NCBI RefSeq assembly: GCF_027497215.1
Contig: NZ_CP114904.1
Coordinates: 5,982,501-6,046,500 of the forward strand
DNA length: 64,000 nt
From: Micromonospora sp. WMMD812
GTDB taxonomy: Bacteria > Actinomycetota > Actinomycetes > Mycobacteriales > Micromonosporaceae
Direction of reading: 5' to 3'
The position numbers and the translations under genes were made by a program. Below the pieces are notes generated by a model that saw only the letters and a program-made list of their open reading frames with translations, was not told the DNA's origin and did no database searches. Of this stretch, positions 1 to 11,797 are shown piece after piece; the stretch's first letter is position 1, and each line of letters begins with the position of its first letter.

Positions 1-1891
<1,891 letters not shown>

Positions 1892-1970
1892 TAAGCTGCT
1901 ACGCGTCCACTGTGCAACTCCCGACAAACGAACAACAGACCCGTTGGGTGTTGTTTGATATGTCGATAGA

Positions 1971-2088
1971 GTTACGGCGGTCATGGCGGAGGGGAAACGC
2001 CCGGTCACATTCCGAACCCGGAAGCTAAGCCCTCCAGCGCCGATGGTACTGCACTCGGGAGGGTGTGGGAGAGTAGGACACCGCCGGA
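1971..2088 (+). rRNA. rrf: 5S ribosomal RNA
   Basis: About 117 nucleotides with classic 5S landmarks: GTTACGGCGGTCATGGCGG at the 5' end, the CCGAACCCGGAAGCTAAGCC loop region in the middle, and a 3' end (GGACACCGCCGGAC) complementary to the 5' end. It lies about 80 bases downstream of the 23S gene in the usual rrn order. No tRNA is visible in the 23S-5S spacer or after 5S. Confidence 0.95.
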
Positions 2089-2098
2089 CAATCTTCCC

Positions 2099-2131
2099 GT
2101 CAGGGCCACCCTCTTCGAGGGTGGCCCTGAC
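2099..2131 (+). terminator. Intrinsic terminator of the rRNA operon
   Basis: A perfect 15-bp inverted repeat (GTCAGGGCCACCCTC, loop TTC, then its complement) begins 10 bases after 5S and is followed by GCGTTT. Position and strength fit an rrn operon terminator. Confidence 0.85.
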
Positions 2132-2326
2132 GCGTTTCCCACCCCGTATCCGGGGCGACCCGGACGCGGTCCGGGCGCTGGCATGGGCAGGGCGGCGGTG
2201 CCGGTGACGGCGGCAACCGCGCGGCGGACACGTCGGACCCCGCCACGTCGGCCACATGGTGCCGATCAAGGCCACTGTCGGCTGATCCACCCGGGTCCCC
2301 GGAACGGGCGAGCGGGCGGTGGGTCG

Positions 2327-3016
2327 TCAGCCGCGGGTCTGGATGCCCGCGCGGAGGTCGCGGAAGAGCGCGCTCGCGGCGTCGACGGTGCGGCCCGGGA
2401 ACATGGCCATGACGACGCTGCCGTGGTCGGCCCACCCGCAGATGGCGAAGTCGCCGCCCTCACCGCTCGTGGTGCCGCACTTCATCGTGCCGCCCAGGTC
2501 GCCGGCGGCCACCTCACGCAGCCCGTTGACCTTGCCGGTCTCGTCGGACATCAGGCCGAAGAGGCTGTCCAGGTCGCGCTCCGGCTGCCAGAGCAGCGTG
2601 GTGCCGCCGAAGATGAGCACCGAGCGCTTGTCGTCGGCCGGGTCCCGGTAGACGTTGCCGAAGCTGCGGTCCAGCTCGATGTCGGCGGCGAAGCCGCTGC
2701 GGAGGTAGTCCGCGGTGCTGCGGGCCCGTTCACTGTCGTCGCGGGTCAGCCCGGCCACCTGCTCCGGGCTGGCCAGCCGGGTGTCCTTCTGCTGTGCCAC
2801 CCGCCAACCGGCAACCCCCAGGGTGCCGGCCCCCGCGAGCCCGATCGCGAGCGCCACCGCCCACCCGATCCGTCGCCGCCGTGAATGGGCCGCCCGCGGC
2901 TCGGGGCCGTCAGCGTGCTCCCGGTTGCTCAGCCGGATGGGTTCCTCGGTCAGCTCGACAGGCTCGGGCTCGGGCCCGTCGCCGAGCTGGCGTTCGGTGA
3001 GATGTGCGTCGGACAT
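2327..3016 (-). CDS. Membrane-anchored hypothetical protein
   Basis: 229 residues. The N-terminal 45 or so residues are charged and cytoplasmic (start [10 protein letters not shown]), followed by one hydrophobic membrane segment ([21 protein letters not shown], preceded by RRRR) and an extracytoplasmic domain of about 150 residues. That domain contains [13 protein letters not shown] near its end, and two cysteines (MKCG, AICG) that could form a disulfide. The C-terminal half resembles the end of the protein at 15369-16928, which has SVDHGSIATGVF in the same context, so the two look like paralogs. Longer starts exist, but the ATG at 3016 gives the natural N-terminus and leaves a compact divergent promoter gap to valS. 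I do not recognise a functional family. Confidence 0.75.
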   Translation of the reverse strand: MSDAHLTERQLGDGPEPEPVELTEEPIRLSNREHADGPEPRAAHSRRRRIGWAVALAIGLAGAGTLGVAGWRVAQQKDTRLASPEQVAGLTRDDSERARSTADYLRSGFAADIELDRSFGNVYRDPADDKRSVLIFGGTTLLWQPERDLDSLFGLMSDETGKVNGLREVAAGDLGGTMKCGTTSGEGGDFAICGWADHGSVVMAMFPGRTVDAASALFRDLRAGIQTRG

Positions 3017-3086
3017 AGCCGACACCGTACGCGAATGGCCGGTGGCGCACGTCAGGTCCGCGGAAGCCCTCCGTAGACTTTCTCGG

Positions 3087-5705
3087 GTGACCGAGAGACT
3101 GGATGCCCGACGCCCCGACGCCCCCACCCTGCCCGGCCAGTACCAGCCGGGTGAGGTAGAGCAGCGACGGTACGAGCAGTGGGTAACCGCCGGCCACTTC
3201 CGGGCGTCGGCGGAGAGCGACAAGCCGCCCTTCACCATCGTCATCCCGCCGCCGAACGTCACCGGTTCGCTGCACATGGGCCACGCGTTCGAGCACACCC
3301 TGATGGACGCGCTGAACCGGCGTAAGCGGATGCAGGGCTACGAGGCCCTGTGGCTGCCCGGCATGGACCACGCCGGCATCGCCACCCAGAACCTGGTCGA
3401 GCGGCAGCTCGCCGGCGAGGGGCTGTCCCGGCACGACCTGGGCCGCGAGAAGTTCGTCGAACGGGTCTGGCAGTGGAAGGCCGAGTCCGGCGGCGCCATC
3501 CTCGGCCAGATGCGCCGCCTCGGCGACGCGGTCGACTGGGACCGCGAGCGCTTCACCATGGACGAGGGCCTGTCGCGGGCCGTCCAGACCATGTTCAAGA
3601 AGCTCTTCGACGACGGGCTCATCTACCGGGCCAACCGGATCATCAACTGGTGCCCGCGCTGCCTCACCGCGCTCTCCGACATCGAGGTCGAGCACACCGA
3701 CGACGAGGGCGAGCTGATCTCGATCCGGTACAGCGACGAGGTGGTGGTGGCCACCACCCGGGCCGAGACGATGCTCGGCGACACCGCCGTCGCGGTGCAC
3801 CCGGACGACGAGCGGTACAAGCACCTGGTGGGCACCGAGGTCGAGCTGCCGCTCACCGGCCGACGGATCCCGATCGTCGCGGACGAGCACGTCGACCCGA
3901 GCTTCGGCACCGGCATGGTCAAGGTGACCCCGGCGCACGACCCCAACGACTTCGAGATCGGCCAGCGGCACGACCTGCCCTCGCTGACCGTGATGGACGA
4001 GCGTGGCGTGATCACCGTGCCGGGGCCGTTCGAGGGGCTGGACCGGTTCGAGGCGCGGCCGGCCATCGTCGCCGCGCTGCGCGAGCAGGGCCGGATCGTC
4101 TCGGAGAAGCGGCCGTACGTGCACGCGGTCGGCCACTGCTCGCGGTGCAAGACCACCGTCGAACCGCGCCTGTCGCTCCAGTGGTTCGTGAACACCGCGC
4201 CGCTGGCGAAGGCCGCCGGTGATGCGGTGCGGGACGGCCGGGTGAAGATCGAGCCGGCCGAGCTGGCCAAGCGCTACTTCGCCTGGGTCGACAACATGCA
4301 CGACTGGTGCATCTCCCGGCAGCTCTGGTGGGGCCACCGCATCCCGGTCTGGTACGGCCCGGACGGCGAGATCGTCTGCGTCGGCCCGGACGAGCAGCCG
4401 CCGACCGGCGAGGGCTGGCGGCAGGACGAGGACGTCCTGGACACCTGGTTCTCCAGCGGGCTGTGGCCGTTCTCCACCCTCGGCTGGCCGGAGAAGACCC
4501 CGGACCTGGCCAAGTTCTATCCGACCAGCGTGCTGGTCACCGGGTACGACATCTTGTTCTTCTGGGTCGCCCGGATGATGATGTTCGGCCTGTACGCGAT
4601 GGACGGGGTGCAGCCGTTCGACGTGGTCGCCCTGCACGGCATGGTCCGCGACGAGCACGGCAAGAAGATGTCCAAGTCGTTCGGCAACGTGGTCGACCCG
4701 CTGGACTGGATCGACCGGTTCGGTGCCGACGCCACCCGCTTCACGCTGGCGCGCGGCGCCAACCCGGGTCAGGACGTGCCGGTCAGCGAGGACTGGTGCC
4801 AGGGCTCCCGCAATTTCTGCAACAAGCTCTGGAACGCCACCCGGTTCGCGCTGATGAACGGCGCGCACACCGAGGGGCCGCTGCCGGTCGCCGAGCAGCT
4901 GTCGACCGTCGACCGGTGGATCCTGTCCCGGCTGGCGCACGTCACCGCCGAGGTGGATGGGCAGTTCGAGGCGTACGAGTTCGCGAAGGTCTGCGACCTG
5001 CTCTACCACTTCGCCTGGGACGACGTCTGCGACTGGTACGTCGAGCTGACCAAGCCGGTGCTCGCCGAGGGCGGCCCGGCGGCCGAGGTCACCCGCCGGG
5101 TGCTCGGCCACGTGCTCGACCACCTGCTCCGGCTGCTGCACCCGATCGTCCCGTTCGTCACCGAGGAGCTCTGGACCGCGCTCACCGGCGGCGAGACCGT
5201 GATGCGGGCCGCCTGGCCGGTCGCGGACCGTTCCCTGATCGACGACGCCGCGGAGGCGGAGGTCGGCACGGTGCAGCGGGTGGTGACCGAGGTCCGGCGG
5301 TTCCGCTCCGACCAGGGTCTTCGCCCCACCCAGCGGGTCGCGGCCCGGCTGGACGGCCTCGCCGGGGCCGGGGTCGCGGCGCACGAGTCGCTGATCCGCT
5401 CCCTGGCCCGGCTCGACCCGGCCGAGGACGGGTTCCAGGCCAGCGCGACGCTGGCCATGCCGGGCGAGGTGTCCGTGGCACTGGACACCCGCGGCACGAT
5501 CGACGTGGCAGCCGAGCGTGCCCGGCTCACCAAGGACCGCGCGGCGGCCGAGAAGGAGGTCGCGCAGGCCCGGGCCAAGTTGGACAATCCGGCGTTCGTC
5601 GGCAAGGCGCCGGAGCCGGTGGTCGCCAAGATCCGGGACCGGCTCGCCACCGCCGAGGCCGACCTCGTCCGCATCGACGCGGCGCTGGAGGCGCTTTCCT
5701 CGTGA
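3087..5705 (+). CDS. valS: Valine--tRNA ligase
   Basis: 872-residue class I aminoacyl-tRNA synthetase that charges tRNA-Val with valine in the cytoplasm. The ATP-binding HMGH signature ([12 protein letters not shown]) ends at residue 66 and the KMSKS loop (KKMSKSFGN) spans residues 527-531. The long editing (CP1) domain lies between them. The last 70 or so residues form the coiled-coil arm typical of ValRS ([20 protein letters not shown]). The GTG at 3087 is chosen because it starts immediately before the conserved N-terminus; upstream frame extensions are low-complexity. The stop overlaps the folC start, so the two genes are translationally coupled. Confidence 0.97.
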   Translation: MTERLDARRPDAPTLPGQYQPGEVEQRRYEQWVTAGHFRASAESDKPPFTIVIPPPNVTGSLHMGHAFEHTLMDALNRRKRMQGYEALWLPGMDHAGIATQNLVERQLAGEGLSRHDLGREKFVERVWQWKAESGGAILGQMRRLGDAVDWDRERFTMDEGLSRAVQTMFKKLFDDGLIYRANRIINWCPRCLTALSDIEVEHTDDEGELISIRYSDEVVVATTRAETMLGDTAVAVHPDDERYKHLVGTEVELPLTGRRIPIVADEHVDPSFGTGMVKVTPAHDPNDFEIGQRHDLPSLTVMDERGVITVPGPFEGLDRFEARPAIVAALREQGRIVSEKRPYVHAVGHCSRCKTTVEPRLSLQWFVNTAPLAKAAGDAVRDGRVKIEPAELAKRYFAWVDNMHDWCISRQLWWGHRIPVWYGPDGEIVCVGPDEQPPTGEGWRQDEDVLDTWFSSGLWPFSTLGWPEKTPDLAKFYPTSVLVTGYDILFFWVARMMMFGLYAMDGVQPFDVVALHGMVRDEHGKKMSKSFGNVVDPLDWIDRFGADATRFTLARGANPGQDVPVSEDWCQGSRNFCNKLWNATRFALMNGAHTEGPLPVAEQLSTVDRWILSRLAHVTAEVDGQFEAYEFAKVCDLLYHFAWDDVCDWYVELTKPVLAEGGPAAEVTRRVLGHVLDHLLRLLHPIVPFVTEELWTALTGGETVMRAAWPVADRSLIDDAAEAEVGTVQRVVTEVRRFRSDQGLRPTQRVAARLDGLAGAGVAAHESLIRSLARLDPAEDGFQASATLAMPGEVSVALDTRGTIDVAAERARLTKDRAAAEKEVAQARAKLDNPAFVGKAPEPVVAKIRDRLATAEADLVRIDAALEALSS

Positions 5706-7036
5706 CCGATCACCAGTCCTTCGCCGAGGTCGAGGCCGAGCTGGCCGGCCGCGGCTTCACCCGCATGGTCTTCGAGCTGGACCGGATCGAGTCCCTGCTC
5801 GACCTGCTCGGCAGTCCGCAGCGGGCGTACCCGTCGATCCACCTGACCGGCACCAATGGCAAGACCTCGACCGCCCGGATGATCGACTCGCTGCTGCGGG
5901 CGTTCGGGCTGCACACCGGCCGCTACACCAGCCCGCACCTGGAGACCGTCCGGGAGCGGATCAGCCTGGACGGCGAGCCGGTCAGCGAGGAGCGGTTCGC
6001 GGCCACCCACCGGGAGATCGCCCCGCTGGCCCGGCTGGTCGACGAGCGGTCGGCGGAGCCGCTGACGTACTTCGACATGACCACGGCGCTGGCCTTCGCC
6101 ACCTTCGCCGACGCTCCGGTCGACGTCGCCGTGGTGGAGGTGGGTCTCGGCGGCGCCGAGGACTCGACCAACGTGATCCAGGCGGGGGTAGCGGTGATCA
6201 CCCCGATCGGCCTCGACCACACCGAGTGGCTCGGCGACACGATCGAGGACATCGCCCTGCACAAGGCGGGCATCATCCACAAGGGCGCGACGGTCATCTC
6301 GGCGGCGCAGGAGGAGGAGGCGGCCCGCCCGATCCTGGAGCGCTGCGCCGAGGTCGGCGCGACCATCGCCCGCGAGGGCTCGGAGTTCGGCGTACTGCGG
6401 CGGGCGGTCGCCGTCGGCGGGCAGGTGCTCACCCTGCAGGGGCTCGGCGGCGTCTACGAGGAGGTGTTCATCCCGCTGCACGGCGCCCACCAGGCGCAGA
6501 ACGCGGCCGTGGCCCTCGCGGCGGTCGAGGCGTTCCTCGGCGCCGGCGCCCGGCGCCAGCTCGACATCGAGGCCGTCCGCGAGGGCTTCGCCACGGCCAG
6601 CTCGCCGGGCCGGCTGGAGCGGGTACGCAGCGCGCCGACCATCCTGCTCGACGGCGCGCACAACCCGCACGGGATGGCCGCCACCGTCGCCGCGCTCCAG
6701 GAGGAGTTCGCGTTCAGCAAGCTGGTCGCGGTCGTCGGGGTGCTCGGCGACAAGGACGCGCCGGCCCTGCTGGAGCTGCTGGAGCCCGTCGTCGACCAGG
6801 TGGTGGTCACCCGGAACAGCTCGCCGCGGGCGTTGCCGGCGCGGGAGCTGGCCGCGATGGCCGCCGAGCTGTTCGGCCCGGAGCGGGTCGAGGTGGCCGA
6901 GGAGATGCCCGACGCCATCGAGACGGCGGTGGCGCTGGCCGAGGAGGACGTGCCCGGCGAGCTGAGCGGGGTGGGCGTGCTGATCACCGGATCGGTGGTG
7001 ACCGTGGCCGACGCCCGCCGGCTGCTGAAGCGATGA
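5702..7036 (+). CDS. folC: Bifunctional folylpolyglutamate synthase / dihydrofolate synthase
   Basis: 444 residues, a Mur-ligase-fold ATP-dependent enzyme that adds glutamate to dihydropteroate and to folates. The P-loop [13 protein letters not shown] lies near residue 50. Other family blocks seen are [13 protein letters not shown], the metal-binding [14 protein letters not shown] (GLGGxxDxTN pattern), [13 protein letters not shown], and LDGAHNPHG in the C-terminal domain. The GTG start overlaps the valS stop (GTGA type) and the gene ends inside the start of the DUF4233 gene, so valS-folC-DUF4233 is one tightly coupled operon, a standard actinobacterial arrangement. Confidence 0.96.
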   Translation: MTDHQSFAEVEAELAGRGFTRMVFELDRIESLLDLLGSPQRAYPSIHLTGTNGKTSTARMIDSLLRAFGLHTGRYTSPHLETVRERISLDGEPVSEERFAATHREIAPLARLVDERSAEPLTYFDMTTALAFATFADAPVDVAVVEVGLGGAEDSTNVIQAGVAVITPIGLDHTEWLGDTIEDIALHKAGIIHKGATVISAAQEEEAARPILERCAEVGATIAREGSEFGVLRRAVAVGGQVLTLQGLGGVYEEVFIPLHGAHQAQNAAVALAAVEAFLGAGARRQLDIEAVREGFATASSPGRLERVRSAPTILLDGAHNPHGMAATVAALQEEFAFSKLVAVVGVLGDKDAPALLELLEPVVDQVVVTRNSSPRALPARELAAMAAELFGPERVEVAEEMPDAIETAVALAEEDVPGELSGVGVLITGSVVTVADARRLLKR

Positions 7037-7536
7037 CCGGGCCGGAGCAGCCGACGACCGGCGGGCCGGAGCAGCGGTCGGCTGCCGGGCCGGAGCGGCC
7101 GGCGCCGGCCACCGGGCCCGCGCAGCCGGCCACCGGGCCGGGGGAGCAGCCGGCCACCGGGCCGGGGGAGCAGCCGGCTACCGGGGCGGAGGAGCCGCGC
7201 CGGTCGGGGCTGCGGGACCCGGAGCGGGCGGTCCGGAGTCTCGGCGCCGGCGCGCTGGGCATCGAGGCGCTGGTGCTGCTGCTCGCCATCCAGCCGATCC
7301 GGGCGGTGGGGGCAGACCTGGGCGGCCCGGCGATCGGCGCGGTGGTGGCACTGGCCGTGGCGGCGGTGGTCCTGGCCGGGATGATGCGCCGGCCGTGGGC
7401 CTGGCACGCGGGCACCGTCCTGCAGGGGTTGCTGATTCTCGGCGGCCTGCTGCACTGGTCGCTGCTGGCGCTCGGCGTGATCTTCGCTCTGGCGTGGGCC
7501 TACGCCCTGCACGTCCGCCGCGTCATCCTCGGTTGA
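7033..7536 (+). CDS. DUF4233 domain-containing membrane protein
   Basis: 167 residues. The first 60 are a Pro/Gly/Thr/Gln-rich disordered tail made partly of repeats of ATGPGEQP. The remaining 100 residues hold four hydrophobic segments and match the DUF4233 proteins that sit directly after folC in many actinobacteria (LGAGALGIEALVLLLAIQPI, then GLLHWSLLALGVIFALAWAY). The ATG overlaps the folC stop by four bases. The role is unknown; the constant linkage to folC suggests a supporting function in that operon. A terminator follows. Confidence 0.88.
   Translation: MTGPEQPTTGGPEQRSAAGPERPAPATGPAQPATGPGEQPATGPGEQPATGAEEPRRSGLRDPERAVRSLGAGALGIEALVLLLAIQPIRAVGADLGGPAIGAVVALAVAAVVLAGMMRRPWAWHAGTVLQGLLILGGLLHWSLLALGVIFALAWAYALHVRRVILG
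7130..7177 (+). repeat. 24-bp tandem repeat in coding sequence
   Basis: Two perfect copies of a 24-bp unit (starting CCACCGGGCCGGGGGAGCAG) followed by a degenerate third copy. They encode repeats of ATGPGEQP in the disordered N-terminal tail of the DUF4233 protein. In-frame units allow length change without breaking the gene. Confidence 0.85.
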
Positions 7537-7554
7537 CCCACCGCACCGCAGCGG

Positions 7555-7588
7555 GAGGGCACTCGTTCACGGAACGGGTGCCCTCTTT
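7555..7588. terminator. Intrinsic terminator between convergent genes
   Basis: A 14-bp stem with one G-T pair (GAGGGCACTCGTTC paired with GAACGGGTGCCCTC, three-base loop), followed by TTTCCC. It lies just after the valS-folC-DUF4233 operon and just before the end of the convergent gene, so it can serve both directions. Confidence 0.75.
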
Positions 7589-7599
7589 CCCGGTCGGGG

Positions 7600-8952
7600 T
7601 CAGGCGTCGGCGCGTTCCCGCCACTGGGTGAGGGCGATGCCGTGGCCGTCGGGGTCGCGGAAGGCGGCCGCCCACACCTCCAGCTTCGTGCCCCGGTTGA
7701 CCACGCGTGGCGCGTACGTGAAGCGGACGCCGGAGCCGCGCAGCCGCGCGTACGCCGCCTGGATGTCGCCGACCTCGAGGTTGACGTGCACCAGCCGGCG
7801 GCTGACCGGCGCGGCCTCGGTCACCTCGCGCAGCACCAGGCGGGTCGCCCCGGACGCGAGCACCGCGTTGCCGGACCCGCGGTCGAGCTCGGCGAACCCG
7901 AGCACGTCCCGGTAGAAGTCGAGCGAACGGGACAGGTCGGTGACCAGCAGCGTCAGCCCGACCCCGCTGATCGGGGCGTCGTCCTCGATCGGATCGACCT
8001 CGGCGGCCTCCGGCTCGTACCCGAAGATGGCCTCGTCCAGCTCCGCCGGGGTGACCTCTTCGTCGCGTGCCGGCTCGCGGGGCGGCGCGGGGTCGTCCAG
8101 CGGCAGGTCGAGGGGGTCGAGCGGATCCACCGTGCGGGGCGGTGCCGGCGGTGCGGCGCCGGCGGCCGCGTCGCGGGCGTCGAACCGCTCCTCCGCCGGG
8201 GTACGGGGGGCCGGGGTGGCTCGGCGTGGCAGTGGGTTGACCACCGACGGCTCGACCAGCGTCCCCTCCAGCACCACCGGGCCGCCCGGACGCTGGTGCA
8301 CCACCACGGGCTCGCGCTCCTCGGGCGGGACGCCCGGGTCGTCGCGCAGCGGGTCGGAGGCGAGCGGGTCGGGGGCGAGGGGGTCGCGGAGGTCGTCCCG
8401 GAAGTCGTCCTCGGCGGAGCGGCCCGCCCACGGCGGCGCGTCCTGCTCGATCAGCACCTCGTCCAGCGGCTCGGGCCCGGCGTACTCGGGTGGCAGGTCG
8501 GCGGTCGCCGCGGCGGCGGTCTCGGCGTGCGTGGGCACCTCGTCCCAGAGCACCCGGACGTGCCGCTGGTCGTCGAGGGCGACCCGGATCGGCAGGGTCT
8601 GCCCGAGCGACGGCCACTTCGAGACCGGCACCCGCGGCTCGATGATCTTCTTGCTCCGCGGCGGCAGCCCCGGTGCGTCGATGACCAGTTGCAGCTCGCA
8701 CCGGCCGAACGCGTACTGGGTGGGCGGCTCCGACGCGCTGTGCACGTGGCCCTCGCCGATCACCCAGGTGCGCCCGCCGGCCCGCACCGTGGCCAGCGCG
8801 ATCGCGAGCACCAGCAGGGCGACCCCGAGCGCCACGATGGCCCAGCTGGTCATGCCGAGGCCGAAGAGGATCACGAAGGTGGCCACGGTGCCGAGCACCG
8901 CGGCGATCAGCTTGCGTACCGGCGCGATGGGTCGGCTCCCGCCATTCGCCAC
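7600..8952 (-). CDS. Membrane protein with C-terminal glyoxalase/VOC domain
   Basis: 450 residues in three parts. Residues about 10-60 hold two hydrophobic segments in a hairpin (LIAAVLGTVATFVILFGLGM and IVALGVALLVLAIALATV). The middle is a poorly conserved Asp/Pro/Glu-rich linker. The last 115 residues are a VOC/glyoxalase fold (GLTLLVTDLSRSLDFYRDVL, then VHVNLEVGDIQAAYARL and FRDPDGHGIALTQW). VOC domains normally act as soluble dioxygenase, lyase or drug-binding units, so membrane tethering through a long linker is unusual. The GTG at 8952 is preferred because GGGAGG sits 6 bases upstream. Substrate unknown. The gene is divergent from ndk. Confidence 0.85.
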   Translation of the reverse strand: MANGGSRPIAPVRKLIAAVLGTVATFVILFGLGMTSWAIVALGVALLVLAIALATVRAGGRTWVIGEGHVHSASEPPTQYAFGRCELQLVIDAPGLPPRSKKIIEPRVPVSKWPSLGQTLPIRVALDDQRHVRVLWDEVPTHAETAAAATADLPPEYAGPEPLDEVLIEQDAPPWAGRSAEDDFRDDLRDPLAPDPLASDPLRDDPGVPPEEREPVVVHQRPGGPVVLEGTLVEPSVVNPLPRRATPAPRTPAEERFDARDAAAGAAPPAPPRTVDPLDPLDLPLDDPAPPREPARDEEVTPAELDEAIFGYEPEAAEVDPIEDDAPISGVGLTLLVTDLSRSLDFYRDVLGFAELDRGSGNAVLASGATRLVLREVTEAAPVSRRLVHVNLEVGDIQAAYARLRGSGVRFTYAPRVVNRGTKLEVWAAAFRDPDGHGIALTQWRERADA

Positions 8953-9095
8953 AGTGGACCTCCCGGGGGTCAAGGGCCAGGCTAGGCCGGAGGGGCTGCC
9001 GGGGGAAAGGCCAGCCGCCGCGCCGGCGCCGGGACCGGATCGCTAGGCTGACCGTACCCAGCCCGACCGCCTTCCGCGCACAGGAGGAACCCAGC

Positions 9096-9521
9096 GTGTC
9101 CAGCAGCACCCCCGATGAGCGCAGCCTCGTACTGATCAAGCCGGACGCGGTCCGCCGCGGGCTGGTCGGCGAGGTCATCTCCCGCTTCGAGCGCAAGGGG
9201 CTGCGGATCGACGCCATGGTGATCCGGACGATGGACGCCGCCCTGGCCGACGAGCACTACGCCGAGCACGTGGACAAGCCGTTCTACCCGCCGCTGAAGA
9301 CCTTCATGACCGGTGGGCCGCTGGTGGCCCTGGTGCTCTCCGGCGACCAGGTCATCGAGGTGGTCCGCGGGCTGGTCGGCGCCACCGACGGACGCCGGGC
9401 CGCCGCCGGCACCATCCGCGGCGACTTCTCCCTGTCCAACCGGGAGAACCTGGTGCACGCCTCCGACTCGGCGGACAGCGCGAAGCGCGAGATCGCGCTC
9501 TGGTTCCCCGAGCTGGGCTGA
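9096..9521 (+). CDS. ndk: Nucleoside diphosphate kinase
   Basis: 141 residues, the usual length. It transfers the gamma phosphate of ATP to nucleoside diphosphates through a phosphohistidine. Visible signatures are the N-terminal ERSLVLIKPDAVRRGLVGE and the active-site region NRENLVHASDSADSAKREI, whose histidine is the phosphorylated residue (most family members have HGSDS; here HASDS). The GTG start has AGGAGG 8 bases upstream. It stands alone, followed by a hairpin. Confidence 0.97.
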   Translation: MSSSTPDERSLVLIKPDAVRRGLVGEVISRFERKGLRIDAMVIRTMDAALADEHYAEHVDKPFYPPLKTFMTGGPLVALVLSGDQVIEVVRGLVGATDGRRAAAGTIRGDFSLSNRENLVHASDSADSAKREIALWFPELG

Positions 9522-9552
9522 CACCTCAGCCGGCTCCTTGGCTGACGACCGC

Positions 9553-9577
9553 GGCCGGTGCGCGTCGCGCACCGGCC
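9553..9577 (+). terminator. GC-rich hairpin after ndk
   Basis: An 11-bp stem (GGCCGGTGCGC paired with GCGCACCGGCC, three-base loop) 30 bases after ndk. There is no T run, so termination rests on the stem alone. Confidence 0.55.
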
Positions 9578-9599
9578 GGGGGTCACCATCCGAGGAGGC

Positions 9600-10040
9600 T
9601 CACGCCTCCGTCGGCGGCTGCGTCCGCGTGGTCACCGCGATCCGGTTCCACACGTTGATCGTCGCGATCGCCATAACCAGGTCGGCCAGCTCCTTCTCCG
9701 ACCACTGCTTCGCGGCGGCGTCCCAGACCTCGTCCGGTACGCCGTGCTCGCCGAGGTGGGTGACCGCGTCGGTGAGCGCCAGCGCCGTCCGTTCCCGCTC
9801 GTCGAAGAACGGCGACTCCCGCCAGGCCGCGACGGCGAAGAGCCGCCGGCTCGACTCGCCGGCCCGCAGCGCGTCCGTGCTGTGCATGTCGACGCAGTAC
9901 GCGCAGCCGTTCAGCATCGACGCCCGCAGCTTCACCAGCTCGAGCACGGTGTGGTCGACGTTCGCCCGGACGTACTTCTCCAGCCCCAGCACCGCCTGGT
10001 AGGCCTCCGGCGCCACCTCGGCCGCGTTCATCCGCTGCAT
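9600..10040 (-). CDS. AhpD-like alkylhydroperoxidase / carboxymuconolactone decarboxylase family protein
   Basis: 146 residues, all-alpha AhpD fold. The redox motif CAYCVDMHS (CxxC plus the downstream histidine) is intact in ASMLNGCAYCVDMHSTDALR, as in peroxidase-type members rather than true carboxymuconolactone decarboxylases. Likely role: thiol-dependent reduction of peroxides in the cytoplasm. A single gene; the upstream region of 190 bases separates it from the divergent PhoD-like pseudogene. The physiological electron donor cannot be read from the sequence. Confidence 0.9.
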   Translation of the reverse strand: MQRMNAAEVAPEAYQAVLGLEKYVRANVDHTVLELVKLRASMLNGCAYCVDMHSTDALRAGESSRRLFAVAAWRESPFFDERERTALALTDAVTHLGEHGVPDEVWDAAAKQWSEKELADLVMAIATINVWNRIAVTTRTQPPTEA

Positions 10041-10231
10041 CTGAAATCCTCCCTGATCGGTGTGACACCGCTATGACGGCGCGATCGGGGTGCGGCGTGA
10101 CAGCCACGGCCTGTGACGCCGGTCATGACCGGTCAGCGGACGTTCCGGCCGTCGCCACTCGGAGCGCCGCCACCGGTCATGTCCGCCCGGTAGACCGACG
10201 GGGTCAGTCAGTCCCCGATCCGGGAGGAACG

Positions 10232-11740
10232 ATGACGGAGCTTGATCGACGTACGTTGCTGCGTGCCGGCCTGGTGGCCGGCGCGGGTGTCGCCGGTGGT
10301 GGCCTTCTCGGCGCGGGTGCCGCGCCGGCCGCACCGGGGTGGCGGCCGGCCGGGCGGCCGGTGCTGACCCACGGCGTGCAGAGCGGCGAGGCGACGGCGG
10401 ACTCGGCGCTGTGTGGACGCGCGCCGACCGCCCCGGGCGGATGCTGGTGGAGGTGAGCCGCCGATCCGACTTCCGGGGCGCGCGGGTGCGGCTGCGCGGC
10501 CTGCCCGCCGGCGAGCGTCTGCACTACCGGGTCCGGGTGGAGAGCCTGGACCGGCACGGGCTGGCCAGCGAGCCGTTGCGCGGCGTGCTGACCACCGCGC
10601 CCGACCCGCACGACCGGCGGGACGTCCGGTTCGTCTGGACCGGCGACATCGCCGGGCAGGGCTGGGGGATCGCCCCGGACTTCGGCGGCATGTCGATCTT
10701 CCGGGCCATGCGCGCCACCCGTCCCGACTTCTACCTGTGCAGCGGCGACACGATCTACGCCGACGGCCCGATCGGCGAGAGCGTGACCCGTGCCGGACGG
10801 CCGGATCTGGCGCAACCTGGTCACCCCGGAGAAGAGCAAGGTCGCCGAGACGCTGACCGAGTACCGGGGCCAGTACGCGTACAACCTGCTCGACGAGCAC
10901 CTGCACCGGTTCGTCGCCGAGGTGCCGCAGGTCAACCAGTGGGACGACCACGAGGTGACCAACAACTGGTACCCGGGCGAGGTGCTGACCGACGAGCGGT
11001 ACACCGAGCGCCGCGTCGACGTGCTCGCCGCCCGGGCGCGGCAGGCGTTCGGCGAGTGGGTACCGGGACCGCTCGACGGACGGCTGTACCGGCGGCTGTC
11101 GTACGGGCGGCGGCTGGACGTCTTCGTGCTGGACATGCGGACCTGGAAGGACGCGAACGACGGCAACACCTACGCCGACCCCCGCCGCGGTCTGCTCGGC
11201 CGGGCACAGCGGGAGTGGCTGATCCGGGAACTGACCCGGTCCCGGGCCACCTGGAAGGTGATCGCCGCCGACCTGCCGCTGGGGCTGGTCGTGCCGGACG
11301 GCCCCGGCGCCCAGGAGGGCGTGGCCCAGGGCGACCCGGGCGTACCGGCCGGCCGTGAGCTGGAATTCGCCCAGGTGCTCGGGGCGGCGCACCGAGCCGG
11401 GGTGACCGGGATCGTCTTCCTCACCGCCGACGTGCACTACACCGCCGCGCACCACTACGACCCGGCCCGGGCCGCGGTCGCCGACTTCACCCCGTTCTGG
11501 GAGTTCGTCTCCGGGCCGGCGCACGCCGGAGCCTTCGGCCCGAACGCGCTGGACGGCACGTTCGGTCCGCGGGCCGTCTTCGTGCACGCCCCGCCGCGGG
11601 CGAACACGTCCCCGGCGGAGGGTTTCCAGCACTTCGGCGAGGTGGGCGTCGACGGGGCGACCGGCGCGTTCACGGTCCACCTGCGGGACCGGGACGGCGT
11701 CTCCCTCTGGAGCACGACTCTCCCGGCCCCGACCCGCTGA
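10232..11740 (+). pseudogene. PhoD-like alkaline phosphatase/phosphodiesterase, two frameshifts
   Basis: Reads as a PhoD-family metallophosphatase only if two frame changes are allowed. The first segment has a twin-arginine signal (DRRTLLRAGLVAGAGVAGG) and the Fn3-like N-terminal domain (VLTHGVQSGEAT). Near 10408-10412 the frame shifts where SAL should run into VWTRADRPGRM (one base missing). Near 10787-10789, in a CCC run, it shifts back from GDTIYADGPIGESVT into PDGRIWRNLVTPEKSK (one extra base). Downstream the metal-site motifs QVNQWDDHEVTNNW and LTADVHYTAAHH are intact. The product would be a secreted Tat substrate. Codon use is unaffected either side, so the change is very recent or is a sequencing error at two sites. 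Confidence 0.8.
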
Positions 11741-11797
11741 CCGCTGCGCCCGGCCGACAGCGCAGGTGTGGTGGACGGCGTTCCGGCGGCGTCGCGG

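Noticed and set aside
1892..2326. tRNA genes beside the rRNA genes
   Set aside because: No cloverleaf with CCA-adjacent acceptor or GTTCGA-type T loop found.
7130..7177. CRISPR-like repeats
   Set aside because: The units are contiguous 24-bp coding repeats with no spacers. No repeat-spacer pattern was seen anywhere in the window.
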